Numbered from the stretch's first letter, positions 1-9,049 are shown. The stretch is DNA of 64,000 nt from Owenia fusiformis (GCA_903813345.2 CAIIXF020000002.1:24692455-24756454), one strand, 5' to 3'. The notes: generated by a model not told the origin, from the letters alone. Made by a program: numbers and translations.

Positions 1-586
1 ATCTGTACATTGCCTGCTACGCGTATGGTCACGTGACTAGCGCGATACAGGAAAAATGGGGAATTTCGAAACAACAATTTTTGGGCTCTTTTATTGCAAA
101 TTTCAGGTATTTATAAAGTGTTTGTGGTATAAAATATAATCCACAGACATAAATGAACATCCAAACTACATATTTTATTAAGTTTTGGAGCCTTTTTTGC
201 TCTTAAATTAACATCTTTAATCCAATGAGTGTATAAAATATACATATTCATCTACAATCTGATCCTACATATCAAGGATATTAACGACATTGCATTTTTC
301 AAAAAATGTTAAGTGACCCCAGGGGTGTCTTTATGAATGAAATGAATTTTAAAAATCAAAATCTTCATTTTAGCTTATGATGGCCAAGGGGTAAGCTTAT
401 TTTACCTTAATAATTTTCTTAATTATGAGACGTATGCATCTCAAATGAGCTAAAAATGGTGTTATATACTTTTACTTGTTTTGTCATATTATTCCTAAGG
501 AGATGTAAAAAATAAGTGGAAATTTGAAAAATGACATTTTCGTATTAGCTTTTGACAGGTCGGGGGTGATTTCATCATATTTTACC
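1..586. repeat. Left half of a split dispersed repeat
   Basis: No gene is visible. From about 340 to 586 the sequence matches the arms of the large TTAA element further right (same direction as about 48.87-49.4 kb, reverse complement of 52.30-52.56 kb). Shared landmarks are the block 'ttcattttagcttatgatgg' and the block around 'agcttttgacaggtcggggg'. The match stops at 586, where the Ngaro element begins, and resumes at 6031. Positions 1-340 are AT-rich with nothing recognised. Confidence 0.7.
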
Positions 587-687
587 TTCTATACCAATTA
601 TCAGGCTACGTTACAAAGAACATAACAGTAATTCAAGAAAAGCAATGGCTTGTGGCCGCAGTACAATGGCTTGTGGCCGCAGTACAG
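587..687 (-). repeat. B2 terminal split repeat of the Ngaro element
   Basis: Positions 587-665 match 1186-1264 with one substitution (acagtaa versus acaataa). The last about 21 bp, ending 'tggcttgtggccgcagtaca', are tandemly repeated once more to 687, which is seen only in this copy. It forms the outer 3' end of the element on the minus strand. Confidence 0.85.
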
Positions 688-985
688 TTTATTGCAATGT
701 GACTTAATTCAGGTACATGCAAACATGGACAGTAACACAATACGTAGGCGAGACACGCTGTTTTAAAAGAACGAGTTGCACGCAAGACATTAGACACTTA
801 TGAATATTCCATTAAAATGGACTCCTTCTGCAAAATTAGTTCTAATTAAGTCGATTGATTTTCGGAGTTGTTTACACCATTAAAACCTCAAAATTTTGAG
901 GAGCTCTTAATTGCAAGGCCTAAAAGGTATGCAACAACTCTTGGACCTATCGACTGTGTGATATAAAGTCTAGTAATGAAAGGAA

Positions 986-1185
986 TTTACCTTGCGGAGC
1001 CAAGAGCCAGAATGATGTGTACAAACCTAACAACACAGCTCACTAAACAGCTAATAACAATGCAGCTCGCAGCTGGATCAAAATCGTGTTCGATTTTCAC
1101 GACAAATACATGTACTACACCCCACAATAACTATAGAAATTATTTATATTCTAAATTCGTAAACTCTACCGAATATAAATTACAA
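986..1185 (-). repeat. A2 internal split repeat of the Ngaro element
   Basis: This 200-bp block is identical base for base to 5831-6030 and lies directly against B1 (1186-1265). The B1-A2 junction should equal the junction of the circular intermediate, so it can template the two ends. The 76-79 codon open frames inside both copies are a by-product of the repeat and not genes. Confidence 0.9.
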
Positions 1186-1265
1186 TTCTATACCAATTAT
1201 CAGGCTACGTTACAAAGAACATAACAATAATTCAAGAAAAGCAATGGCTTGTGGCCGCAGTACAG
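1186..1265 (-). repeat. B1 internal split repeat of the Ngaro element
   Basis: Copy of the terminal B2 repeat, adjoining A2 with no gap. It starts 'ttctataccaattatcagg' and ends 'ggccgcagtaca'. It lies 57 bp beyond the recombinase stop codon. Confidence 0.85.
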
Positions 1266-1322
1266 AAAACTAGAGAAAGTGTGTGCAAATGTATGCATGC
1301 AGTATCAACAGTAAAATATATA

Positions 1323-2309
1323 TTATAGTTCAAGTTTCATTGTTACACCTAGTCTATGAATTAGATCATCTTTTATGTAACCGTCTTTGGCGGATTCTGA
1401 TTTCCATCGACCGTGCCTTTTGAAATTTCTATCTAAAACTGAAGCATTGGCAGCTGCCGTGGCTCCACCTGACCTTAAGGAATGCACTCCGAAGAGTTTT
1501 GGATCCAGCCCAATGCTTTTTAATTGTGCCAAAACTATTTCTCTGACAGTGGTATAAGATAGCTTTTTGTTTGCCTTTCTGGCGACGAAAATACCTTGTT
1601 TGAAAGATAAACCTCTGAAAATAAATTGGTCTTCACTTAAAGCTTGGGTAGGATTCAAAGCATTTAAATATTGCTTGAGAAGACTGAATGGACATGTTGG
1701 GTTGCCTGTTTTTGCTACTACAACGGTATTACCTTCTCTATACACGTCTGTTTTTGAAGAAGTGATTGAAATGGTGAAATAATGATCTTTGAATGAAATG
1801 TCCCCTATTGTTATGTTAGAGAGTTCGTCATATCTAAGAAAGGCTGCAAAGCCTAGTACACATAACGTAACGTTTCTCAAGTCTTTGAGAGAGTTATTAT
1901 TGTCTAACGATTCAGTAAGCTTTGTCAACATTTCGACTGTGATTGGTTCCTTTTTTATAGTAGGTTTACCAGATTGTCTTTTTGAGGCTTCGAGAATGTT
2001 TGATACCAAAAACGATGTGCAAGGATCATTAAGACCTGCTGTTTTGTGTACCCAGCTTATACTGGATTTGATGGCACTAAGTACATGATGAGAGGAGCCA
2101 CTTTGCATTTGTGAAAGCATGAATATGGCTATAAACTTTGGTTCGCCTGGAATGTCTTTTACTTCTGCGAATTTTTCAGTCCATGCAGTCCACTTTTGGA
2201 AATAACAATTGTATTTCTTCTGCGTATTGTCACTTGTACCATGATGTGCGATTTCGTTCATTAGATCAACTGATAATGCTGCCAATTGTGGATCTTCAAT
2301 AGGTTGCAT
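1323..2309 (-). CDS. Tyrosine recombinase (integrase) of the Ngaro element
   Basis: A 328-residue lambda-integrase-type recombinase expected to insert the circular cDNA by strand exchange. The catalytic set is visible: Arg159 in FLRYDEL, His276-x-x-Arg279 in HSLRSGG, His299 and Trp302 in RHGRW, and the nucleophile Tyr311 in KDGYIKD. Residues 1-120 form the usual N-terminal DNA-binding SAM-like half. The length fits DIRS-order recombinases, and no stop or frameshift interrupts it. It lies 3' of the RT gene on the same strand, 780 bp away across an array of palindromic motifs, and ends just before B1. Start: first ATG of the open frame (MQPIEDPQ). With all catalytic residues present it could be active. 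Confidence 0.9.
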   Translation of the reverse strand: MQPIEDPQLAALSVDLMNEIAHHGTSDNTQKKYNCYFQKWTAWTEKFAEVKDIPGEPKFIAIFMLSQMQSGSSHHVLSAIKSSISWVHKTAGLNDPCTSFLVSNILEASKRQSGKPTIKKEPITVEMLTKLTESLDNNNSLKDLRNVTLCVLGFAAFLRYDELSNITIGDISFKDHYFTISITSSKTDVYREGNTVVVAKTGNPTCPFSLLKQYLNALNPTQALSEDQFIFRGLSFKQGIFVARKANKKLSYTTVREIVLAQLKSIGLDPKLFGVHSLRSGGATAAANASVLDRNFKRHGRWKSESAKDGYIKDDLIHRLGVTMKLEL

Positions 2310-2729
2310 TGATGCTAAGCCATGTTGAATGATTCTGAAATCGTGAATATGTTCTTAATTATATGTTTCTTAGTGATTATTTTAAAATATGCCGTCTTCG
2401 CGGCCTTTATTCATCGGTTTTTGCTTTCAACTGCATCTGAAATACTAAATATGCGATATGTTTCTGTTCTGCATAGAGCGCCTCGGCTACCATCTTTTCC
2501 TGTAAATATGCAATTGATTTAATATATAATATTTATACTGTTGCTTTTATTCTATATTTATTCTATATTATTATTACTATAAATGATCTAAGCAAATATA
2601 TGTTGTATTCTATTCTATTCTATTTTTACAGAAAGTACGTTCATGCATACGTTTTTTAACTACTTTTATTGCTTAATGGTAATTGATCATACAATTGCCT
2701 GTGTTTTCAATATTTAATCATATATATTA

Positions 2730-3001
2730 GCCTCTGTGGCATAACTTGTTTCTTGCCTCGGCGGCATCCACTGTGGATCATTACTGGCCTCTGAGGCATT
2801 TCATAATTCATTTAACATTTGCCTCGGCGGCATATATCATGCTAGTGCCTCTGAGGCATTCTATCTCTATATCTTTGCCTCTGTGGCATTTTTCTCTATA
2901 ATATTGCCTCTGAGGCATTTTTCTCTATAACATTGCCTCTGAGGCATTTTTCTCTATAACATTGCCTCTGAGGCATTTTTCTTTTTCTTTGCCTCGGCGG
3001 G
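2730..3001. repeat. Array of ten GCCTCNGNGGCAT palindromic motifs
   Basis: Ten near-identical motifs (gcctctgaggcat, gcctctgtggcat, gcctcggcggcat; the last is gcctcggcggg) lie at intervals of roughly 28-45 bp, between the recombinase and RT genes inside the Ngaro element. The last few units share the spacer 'tttttctctataacatt', so part of the array grew by tandem duplication. The core GCCTCWGAGGC is an almost perfect palindrome. The role is unknown; binding sites or RNA hairpins are possible. Confidence 0.85.
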
Positions 3002-3088
3002 CTTTCCAGTAAGACATCTTATTGCATATCAACTTTGCATTTATGAAATTATGTTTGCATCAGTGGCTTAATATTATATGCTATCAAG

Positions 3089-5359
3089 TTAATGTTGCAT
3101 TGTTGGCGTTGCCAACTTTCCGTTCAATCTTAGCGCTAGAACATGTGATTTTAACTCTGTAGTTCCAAAGATTGTATTCTTGAACTGACCCTGTCTGTAA
3201 ATTTTCATGGGGTTACAGAATTCTATGTGATCAACAACAATGTTTGCAAAATTTCCGTTCTTGCAGACGAGTGGCCAAAAATATGAAGATGGCCATTTTG
3301 GAACAATCAATGTCGCCATTGCTTTACATGCTTTAACATGTTTTATAACTCTACCTATGTCTTGTATAGGGGGCACTACCCAATTGTTTTCGCCAGACCA
3401 ATTGAAACTAAGCGCATCTGCGCCTTCTGAGTTAGGCTCGGAGAATTTTGAATTATACCTTTCTGTTTGAGTATTTTTCTCGCTTGCGAATCTGTCAATA
3501 GTGTGAATACCATATCTCTTGCTCAAAAACTTAAATATAGATGGAAATACTATCCAATCGTCTGGATCTAATGTTTTGCTAAGGGCATCTGCCTCAACAT
3601 TGAATTCTCTAGGTACCCATTGGAATTTGAGATAAATATTGAACTCAACACATTGATTAAATATTTTGACAGCTATGTCTTGCAATTCTTGTTTCATGCT
3701 GCCTTTACTAGTTATAGACACAACATTTTTGTTGTCTGTTGACCAAGCTACTGTTTTTCTTGCTAGTTTGTCTTTGAATGTATCTAAGACTATCTCTACA
3801 GTTTTTAATTCTCTGAATGTTGAGCTTTTATGTCTCTCTGAATCGGACCAATTTAGAAAACATCGTTCTTTTGAATTTTCACAAGTCAAAATGCCAGCTG
3901 CGGCAGAGTCCGATGCATCTGAGTAAATGATTCTTTCAGGAATACTATATTCTACTAGACTGACACCGTTGTATTTATCTATGTCATATAACCAGAACAT
4001 CATTTCTCTTTTATCATCAACCGAGAGTACTGTGTAATGTTCCCAGTTAGTTATTCCTGCTATTTTCATGCTGAGATACCTTGTCATTAACTGACAGATT
4101 TTACCTAGACCATGATGCATGGAAATGATTTTTCCCACGATTTCGGCAATTTTTCTGTATTTCACCTTTTTCTGTTTTAATAATTCTCTAATGGAAGATT
4201 TCATGCCTTCTATCTTGGAATTAGGAACATAGATTTTTCCTTCATCCATGTTCAAAACAAACCCTAACCAAGTGATACATTTTTGAGGTTCAAAGATAGA
4301 TTTCTTTTCGTTCAAAATAAAGCCTGCACTGATAAGGTCTGATTTGATACGAGCAGAATCTCTCAAGGATTCTGATATATTGGATGAAATACACAAACCA
4401 TCATCTTGATAAAAAATGACTTGTAATCCTACTTTTCTCCAATGAGTTACTAAACATTTCATGACCTTAGTAAACACTAAGCCGCCAGTTGATATACCAA
4501 ATGGAAGGACCGTGAATTCATAGAATTTCTTTACACCATTTTCTTCCCAAGAAAAACCGAGGAAGGATTGATGACCTTGACATATATCTATATGGTGGTA
4601 AGCTGAAGTTACGTCAATAGATATGAGACTATCCCCTTGCTTAAGGTAGTTCTTTGCTGTATTGAGGTCCTCGAATTTGACTTTATCTAGGTGAATAAAT
4701 TGATTTGGGTGTCTGAGATCTAAGACCAGTCTTTTCTTACCAGAAGAGCTGATTGCAACGGTCAAAGGGTTTACTACATGTGGAATATCACGGACTTCTT
4801 TGACAGAACCCAACGTCACAAGATCGTTTATTTCTTTTGAGACAAAATCTTGGTTTTCTAGGGCGGATCTGTTATTTTTTAAAAACATTTTATTTGGCAT
4901 TGTTTTGAAAGGAATTTTATAGCCATTTTCTATTATATCTTGTACGTAATTGTTTGCCTGTATATCTGACCAAAACTGTTTGTGCTTTTTAAGGTTACTC
5001 TTTACAAAAGCTTTGTTACCCAACCTTGATTTTTCAGAAAATGTACTTAACTTTTCTTTTGAGTGCGAGTTAGCGTGTGCCGTCTGTTGTTGGGATTTTC
5101 TGACCCCCTGCTGAGCACGTATCTGCCCAGTGGCCGAGCTCTCCACAGGTCCAACATCCGCCTGGTTTGTGTATTTGGCCTCTACCACGTGCGCGCCAAC
5201 CGTACGAAGGTCTGCCTCTGACTTGGCCATATTGGTAGCCCTCTTGCTGGACGTCTCTGCCGTATGTTGCAGATGGATAATCGGAGTAGCTTCCCCTGTA
5301 TCTGAAATTGAAATTTCTGCGCGAGTATCTAGATTTTGTACGCATTTTACGCATTGCAT
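3089..5359 (-). CDS. Reverse transcriptase-RNase H polyprotein of the Ngaro element
   Basis: Synthesises element cDNA and degrades the RNA template. RT covers about residues 150-440, with Asp249 in SIDVTSAYHH, the LPFGIS block near 285-290 and the catalytic YQDD at 317-320. RNase H covers about 475-595, with Asp481 (YSDASD), Glu517 (FRELK), Asp542 (STDNK) and Asp591 (VEADALSK). A DIRS/Ngaro-type tail follows (DRFASEKNTQ, NNWVVPP). The first about 95 residues lie in another frame of the Gag gene and are probably not native. Pol lies in the +1 frame relative to Gag, so it needs frameshifting or re-initiation near 5070. No inactivating mutation is seen. Confidence 0.9.
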   Translation of the reverse strand: MQCVKCVQNLDTRAEISISDTGEATPIIHLQHTAETSSKRATNMAKSEADLRTVGAHVVEAKYTNQADVGPVESSATGQIRAQQGVRKSQQQTAHANSHSKEKLSTFSEKSRLGNKAFVKSNLKKHKQFWSDIQANNYVQDIIENGYKIPFKTMPNKMFLKNNRSALENQDFVSKEINDLVTLGSVKEVRDIPHVVNPLTVAISSSGKKRLVLDLRHPNQFIHLDKVKFEDLNTAKNYLKQGDSLISIDVTSAYHHIDICQGHQSFLGFSWEENGVKKFYEFTVLPFGISTGGLVFTKVMKCLVTHWRKVGLQVIFYQDDGLCISSNISESLRDSARIKSDLISAGFILNEKKSIFEPQKCITWLGFVLNMDEGKIYVPNSKIEGMKSSIRELLKQKKVKYRKIAEIVGKIISMHHGLGKICQLMTRYLSMKIAGITNWEHYTVLSVDDKREMMFWLYDIDKYNGVSLVEYSIPERIIYSDASDSAAAGILTCENSKERCFLNWSDSERHKSSTFRELKTVEIVLDTFKDKLARKTVAWSTDNKNVVSITSKGSMKQELQDIAVKIFNQCVEFNIYLKFQWVPREFNVEADALSKTLDPDDWIVFPSIFKFLSKRYGIHTIDRFASEKNTQTERYNSKFSEPNSEGADALSFNWSGENNWVVPPIQDIGRVIKHVKACKAMATLIVPKWPSSYFWPLVCKNGNFANIVVDHIEFCNPMKIYRQGQFKNTIFGTTELKSHVLALRLNGKLATPTMQH

Positions 5360-5801
5360 CTCTGTCTGCTGTTCTAATACGTTTATCGTCTTCTAAATCA
5401 GTTGCCAGCGGCTGTTTGTCATATTCGTCCACCGCTTTCCAGCCGGCGTCGGAAATATCCGCCATTTTTACTAATTTATTTCTATATATAAGACTATCTA
5501 TACCTTCTTGTAGTTCTTTGTGTGCCTGTTGCAACAGATTCGCTTGTGCTTCTGGGTCTGCTTCCGTCTGGGCGGCTCGTTCTATGACGTTTTGTGCGCT
5601 CTCCAGCGTGGTTAGCACCGTTGCGTTGAAGTCATGTTGCACTTTGTTGCCCTTTCTTCTGAACGTAAAGCTGTCTTCTGTCTTTATCTTCTTCAGGAGT
5701 CTGGTGTTGTTATCTTCATTGTCGTGTTTCAATTCTTTCTTAAACTGCGTAAATTGATCAGAAATCAGTTGTGACACGTTTTGTATCATCTCGTTTTCCA
5801 T
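5070..5801 (-). CDS. Gag-like protein with CCHC zinc knuckle of the Ngaro element
   Basis: A 243-residue nucleocapsid-like protein. It has an acidic/basic coiled N-terminal part, a middle conserved in DIRS/Ngaro Gag proteins (EGIDSLIYRNKLVKMAD), an Arg/Gly/Tyr-rich stretch (about 155-210) suited to RNA binding, and one CX2CX4HX4C zinc knuckle at 216-229 (CWTCGELGHWADTC). It is the first gene after the A1 repeat; the ATG at 5801 lies 29 bp inside from A1. The last 290 bp overlap the open RT frame. It probably packages element RNA in the cytoplasm. Confidence 0.85.
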   Translation of the reverse strand: MENEMIQNVSQLISDQFTQFKKELKHDNEDNNTRLLKKIKTEDSFTFRRKGNKVQHDFNATVLTTLESAQNVIERAAQTEADPEAQANLLQQAHKELQEGIDSLIYRNKLVKMADISDAGWKAVDEYDKQPLATDLEDDKRIRTADRDAMRKMRTKSRYSRRNFNFRYRGSYSDYPSATYGRDVQQEGYQYGQVRGRPSYGWRARGRGQIHKPGGCWTCGELGHWADTCSAGGQKIPTTDGTR

Positions 5802-5830
5802 GTTTGTGCGTTCATGTGCTGTAGTATGTG

Positions 5831-6030
5831 TTTACCTTGCGGAGCCAAGAGCCAGAATGATGTGTACAAACCTAACAACACAGCTCACTAAACAGCTAAT
5901 AACAATGCAGCTCGCAGCTGGATCAAAATCGTGTTCGATTTTCACGACAAATACATGTACTACACCCCACAATAACTATAGAAATTATTTATATTCTAAA
6001 TTCGTAAACTCTACCGAATATAAATTACAA
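5831..6030 (-). repeat. A1 terminal split repeat (5' end) of the Ngaro element
   Basis: This 200-bp block is identical to 986-1185 and forms the 5' end of the element on the minus strand, so it probably holds promoter and leader. At 6031 the host repeat resumes. Confidence 0.88.
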
Positions 6031-6427
6031 ATAATGTAGAACCAAGTGACGGCGTGCTGTACTTCATACAAGGTCCGGTCTCTGCTCCAAGTCCAGTCAC
6101 TTAGCCCGATAGGGAGGGGGCAGTGGGGTTAACGTCAGCTGCTTCAGTCAAGGGATGTTGGTGTGTTACTTTCAAAGTGTATGAGTCAATTCGAAAAATC
6201 GCCCCCAACGCATCCCACCCCCATCTGACGGCCCCGAATCACCCGTCATATAAGTAATACTTGGGTCAAACAGTCGAAAGTTTATGAAGATTACTCATCA
6301 TATACCTGTGATTTTCACCACACAAACAATACCAATATATCAACAAAACAGGCAATTCACAGATAAAACATTTTATTTAATCTTTTTTTCGTACAGTGTA
6401 CAGCGGAAAAGCGATCTGATGCTATTT
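6031..6427. repeat. Right half of the split dispersed repeat, then spacer
   Basis: The block from 6031 (ataatgtagaacc) aligns with the reverse complement of 52.27-52.32 kb. 6090-6160 (agtccagtcac, ggttaac, agctgcttc, gtcaagg) aligns with the reverse complement of 51.93-52.00 kb. This is the continuation of 340-586. Beyond about 6170 nothing is recognised. Confidence 0.65.
6372..6377 (-). other. Poly(A) signal AATAAA
   Basis: AATAAA on the minus strand, 51 bp after the stop codon of the small secreted-protein gene, consistent with its 3' end. Confidence 0.55.
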
Positions 6428-6691
6428 CTAAGACAATGTTGCAAATGTAATACTATCGGTTGCGGTTGGAGGATCGGTTGGAGGATCGGTTGGTGCCACT
6501 GTTGTTTGTACTTCACAGGAGCACTTGACCTTTCGGCTGCAGTTTGGAACTTCTGGACACAGGCATGTTGTACCTTCTTCACATACACCGTTCGCTTTGA
6601 AGACACCATTCTTTTTCACTTCTCCACATTTCTCACCCTCGCTCTTCTCTTTGCTGCTGCTGCTTCTGCTTCCGCTTCCGCTTTCGCTGGA
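6428..6691 (-). CDS. Exon 2 of the small secreted protein (mature region)
   Basis: 87 codons plus stop (TAG at 6430-6428). The acceptor tract is on the minus strand just upstream of 6691. The exon holds all seven mature-domain cysteines and two copies of a TDPP repeat at the C-terminus. Confidence 0.6.
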   Translation of the reverse strand, partial: SSESGSGSRSSSSKEKSEGEKCGEVKKNGVFKANGVCEEGTTCLCPEVPNCSRKVKCSCEVQTTVAPTDPPTDPPTATDSITFATLS

Positions 6692-6936
6692 CTATTGGAA
6701 GAAATACAATATGTATATAGTTTTCATTAACGGAATGATTATGTTTGGACACTAAGAATGTACATAAATCATCCCTAGTGAATTACCAGCTGTTGTTTTA
6801 ATGGCATGACTAATAGAAAATGAACCTAAAATAAAGTTTCCATATTTATTGCTTATTAAAAATAGCTTACCGAAATTACGGCGGTCGCCAACATTACCAA
6901 AACAAACGCTTGAATAAAACACGTATTCATCCTCAT
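6428..6936 (-). CDS. Small secreted cysteine-rich protein, two exons
   Basis: Spliced model: exon 1 6936-6871, exon 2 6691-6428, giving 109 residues. Exon 1 encodes a classic signal peptide (MRMNT, then a hydrophobic core with VLVMLATAVIS) and ends in a GTAAGC donor. Exon 2 follows a tcttccaatag acceptor in phase 0. It starts with a Ser/Gly/Glu-rich linker, then a compact domain with seven cysteines (KCGEV, GVCEEG, TCLCPE, NCSRK, KCSCE), then a Thr/Pro tail (TDPPTDPPT) likely to be O-glycosylated. AATAAA follows the stop. I do not recognise the family; a mucus, venom-like, immune or matrix peptide are all possible. An odd cysteine number could mean dimerisation. It is the only non-transposon gene left of the transporter. 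Confidence 0.6.
6871..6936 (-). CDS. Exon 1 of the small secreted protein (signal peptide)
   Basis: 22 codons starting at the ATG at 6936. A second in-frame ATG lies two codons later. Donor is ATTTCG|GTAAGC. The exon encodes only the signal peptide, a common arrangement for secreted peptides. Confidence 0.6.
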
Positions 6937-6986
6937 TGCACTACGTTTACTCATTCAAATCCAAAGTTAGATGCTGTAATAAAAGG

Positions 6987-6995
6987 CATATAAAT
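6987..6995 (-). promoter_or_regulatory. Possible TATA-like element
   Basis: TTTATATGC on the minus strand, about 55 bp upstream of the ATG of the small secreted-protein gene. A start site about 30 bp downstream would leave a 5' leader of about 25 nt. Weak evidence from spacing only. Confidence 0.2.
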
Positions 6996-8228
6996 GAGGC
7001 CCATTAAATATAAGTTCTCGAAGGCCAGAAATCCAAAGGCCTAAAAAAGAAATTTGCCCCTTCACTAAACTGCTACTCCTCTAGCAAGCACTTATATAAG
7101 TGTAATTGTGTAAGTAAGTGAATGAATAAACTAATTCTTAACAAGTGGCATGGTATTTACAAATTTTATATACAATATTTATCTTCAACTTCAATCTTGA
7201 AACATACTTGTGGATACAAGTAGAACAGTGCATACATTTCTTTGTTCTTTGTTCAATTAAGCAAGTCCACATTGTTTTATCAGCCACTTTAGGTTCAAAT
7301 ATATTTGAAATTAAATGAAAAAGAAAAACTACAATTGTTAATTTTTAAGTAATTTAAGTGAATGACCTACCTCTGTCTTGATTCAGATTTCTTCCCAAAT
7401 GGTTGAGTGTTGCTGAATGTTTACCGTTATTTAAACAATTGTTCTGTTTATTCAAATGATTTTCGGTCACAGCTTTGAGGATTAATTTAGTTGAAATCAT
7501 TAGGCCTACGTGGCATGGGAATTTTCAAATTTTGAATAACTCATGAAGCTTCAGCTAAAATTGTTTACTGAATATTTAGCGGACAGTTGGACTTAATGCG
7601 TATTATGTTCATAACTGAAACAATCGTTAACGAAAAAGATTATTTTCAAGACATTGGCATATCTGGGAAATCTCCCCCTCTGAGAGGAATACACGAATCA
7701 CGTGACTGTGATAAGCAAAGATGTACGCGTGACACATTAAAATGACACCCATCCACACAATGTTTCATAACTTTTTGTCTGATAGATAGCCCCCCCCCAG
7801 GTCCAATTAATTGCGAAATAGAATAGTTGACCTATTTTCATCTTCTAATGCTACTAAACAACTGAGATTTACGCAAGAACATTTCAGCATTTTATCTAAC
7901 AAATTATTATTCATATTGGTCAAATGTCTCCAATATCTGAACCAAATTCATCAAAATTATGCAGGTTCATCAATCGCAACCATTGTTTCGGGGCTGTCTT
8001 TTCTTTACAAACTTTTAAATGAAACAGACCCTTAAAAATAGCTTTATGGTAAGGAAGCCTATCAATGGGGCATTGGTAATGAATTCGCCAAAACATAAAC
8101 GTATGCCTATTACAATGGGTATTTTATCTGAAATGTTGCGTGCGCTGCCAAGTCTCACTGAGTGCAAATATGATTAAGTGCAAGGTTTATTCAGTACACT
8201 ATCTTCACTATCAGTTCATGCTTTACTA
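6996..8228. other. Intergenic, no gene seen
   Basis: AT-rich sequence without convincing coding potential. It holds a short C-run near 7790. The open frame at 7811-8035 has no recognisable domain. Confidence 0.6.
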
Positions 8229-8756
8229 AAGCCCGGTATACGACGTACACCAATGGGGCAAAATCCCACTTGCCCCATCGAGTCCCATCTTGCCCCATCG
8301 AATACCAATTTGCCCCATCGAATCCCACGAAGTCCCATGGGACCTTGATGACTTTGCCCCATCGTGCCCCATGGAGTCCCATCAAGCCCCATGGAGTCCC
8401 ATCAAATCCCATCGTACCCCATTGGTGTATGTCGGGCTTCACACAACACGTCATATGATCGAAAATCCCACGATGCCCAATGGAAAGAATGAACATGTTC
8501 ATTCTCGATGGGACTCGATGGGACTCCATGGGACTCCGCGGGATTTTGTCCCACCGAGTCCCACGTGGGACTTCATGGGACCTCATGGGACCTCGTGGGA
8601 CTCGATGGGGCAAGATGGGGCAAAATCCCACGGAGTCCCATGGAGTCCCACGGACTTCATGGGGCAAAATCCCAAAAGGTCCCACGAGGTCCCACGCAAT
8701 GTTAAGTCTATGGAGTATGGAGGTCCCAACTTGCCCCATTGGTGTATACCGGGCTT
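8229..8756. mobile_element. Foldback/MITE-like element full of GGGACTC and CCCCATCG repeats
   Basis: The ends are inverted copies: 'aagcccggtatac' then 'caccaatggggcaa' on the left, 'ttgccccattggtg' then 'gtataccgggctt' on the right. A third, internal copy of the end motif lies near 8416-8440. The interior is a degenerate tandem array of 8-11 bp words (tgccccatcg, gtcccatgg on the left, the complement on the right), so the element can fold into one long hairpin. Every open frame here on either strand is a translation of the repeat. Confidence 0.75.
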
Positions 8757-9049
8757 AAGGATTGGCGAAGTAACAGGTGCACCATGCGTGAATCCAAAAG
8801 GCTATGAACGTCATCGTTTCCAAAAATGTCAAATTGGGGAAAACATCTTGACTTTTTAAGCACAAGAAAACCACAAAGCCATAATCCTTGGAATCCAATC
8901 TTCTAACCAAAAGGATGTTAGCCCTGTCCACATTTGGAAGTGTTACTTATTTGAAAGGGGAACTAGTAATGGGCCATTATTCAGAAAAACGAAGACCAAC
9001 GAGAAGTTACCAGAACCAGGGTTCATAAAGCTGTAAGTGAGTCATTAGC
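8757..9049. other. Intergenic, nothing recognised
   Basis: No gene, repeat or RNA signature seen. Confidence 0.5.

Larger units (their letters stand above)
587..6030 (-). mobile_element. Ngaro-type (DIRS order) tyrosine-recombinase retrotransposon, apparently complete
   Basis: Read on the minus strand the order is A1 repeat, Gag, RT-RNase H, tyrosine recombinase, B1 repeat, A2 repeat, spacer, B2 repeat. That split-direct-repeat layout (A1-body-B1-A2-B2) is typical of Ngaro and PAT-like DIRS-order elements, which integrate as a circle through a tyrosine recombinase and make no target-site duplication. No methyltransferase domain follows RNase H, which favours Ngaro over DIRS1. All three reading frames are open. 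The two 200-bp A copies are identical, so insertion was probably recent. Boundaries were set by the repeats and by the interrupted host repeat, which reads ...tttacc on the left and ataatgtag... on the right. Confidence 0.88.

Noticed and set aside
976-1224. Open frame duplicated at 5800-6039
   Set aside because: It lies inside the A repeat of the Ngaro element on the non-coding strand.
5308-5757. 149-codon plus-strand frame
   Set aside because: Antisense shadow of the Gag gene.
6284-6730. 148-codon plus-strand frame
   Set aside because: Antisense to the better supported two-exon secreted-protein gene; no domain of its own.
8191-8859. Overlapping open frames of 62-189 codons on both strands
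   Set aside because: They are translations of the GGGACTC/CCCCATCG array, giving low-complexity proteins in every frame.
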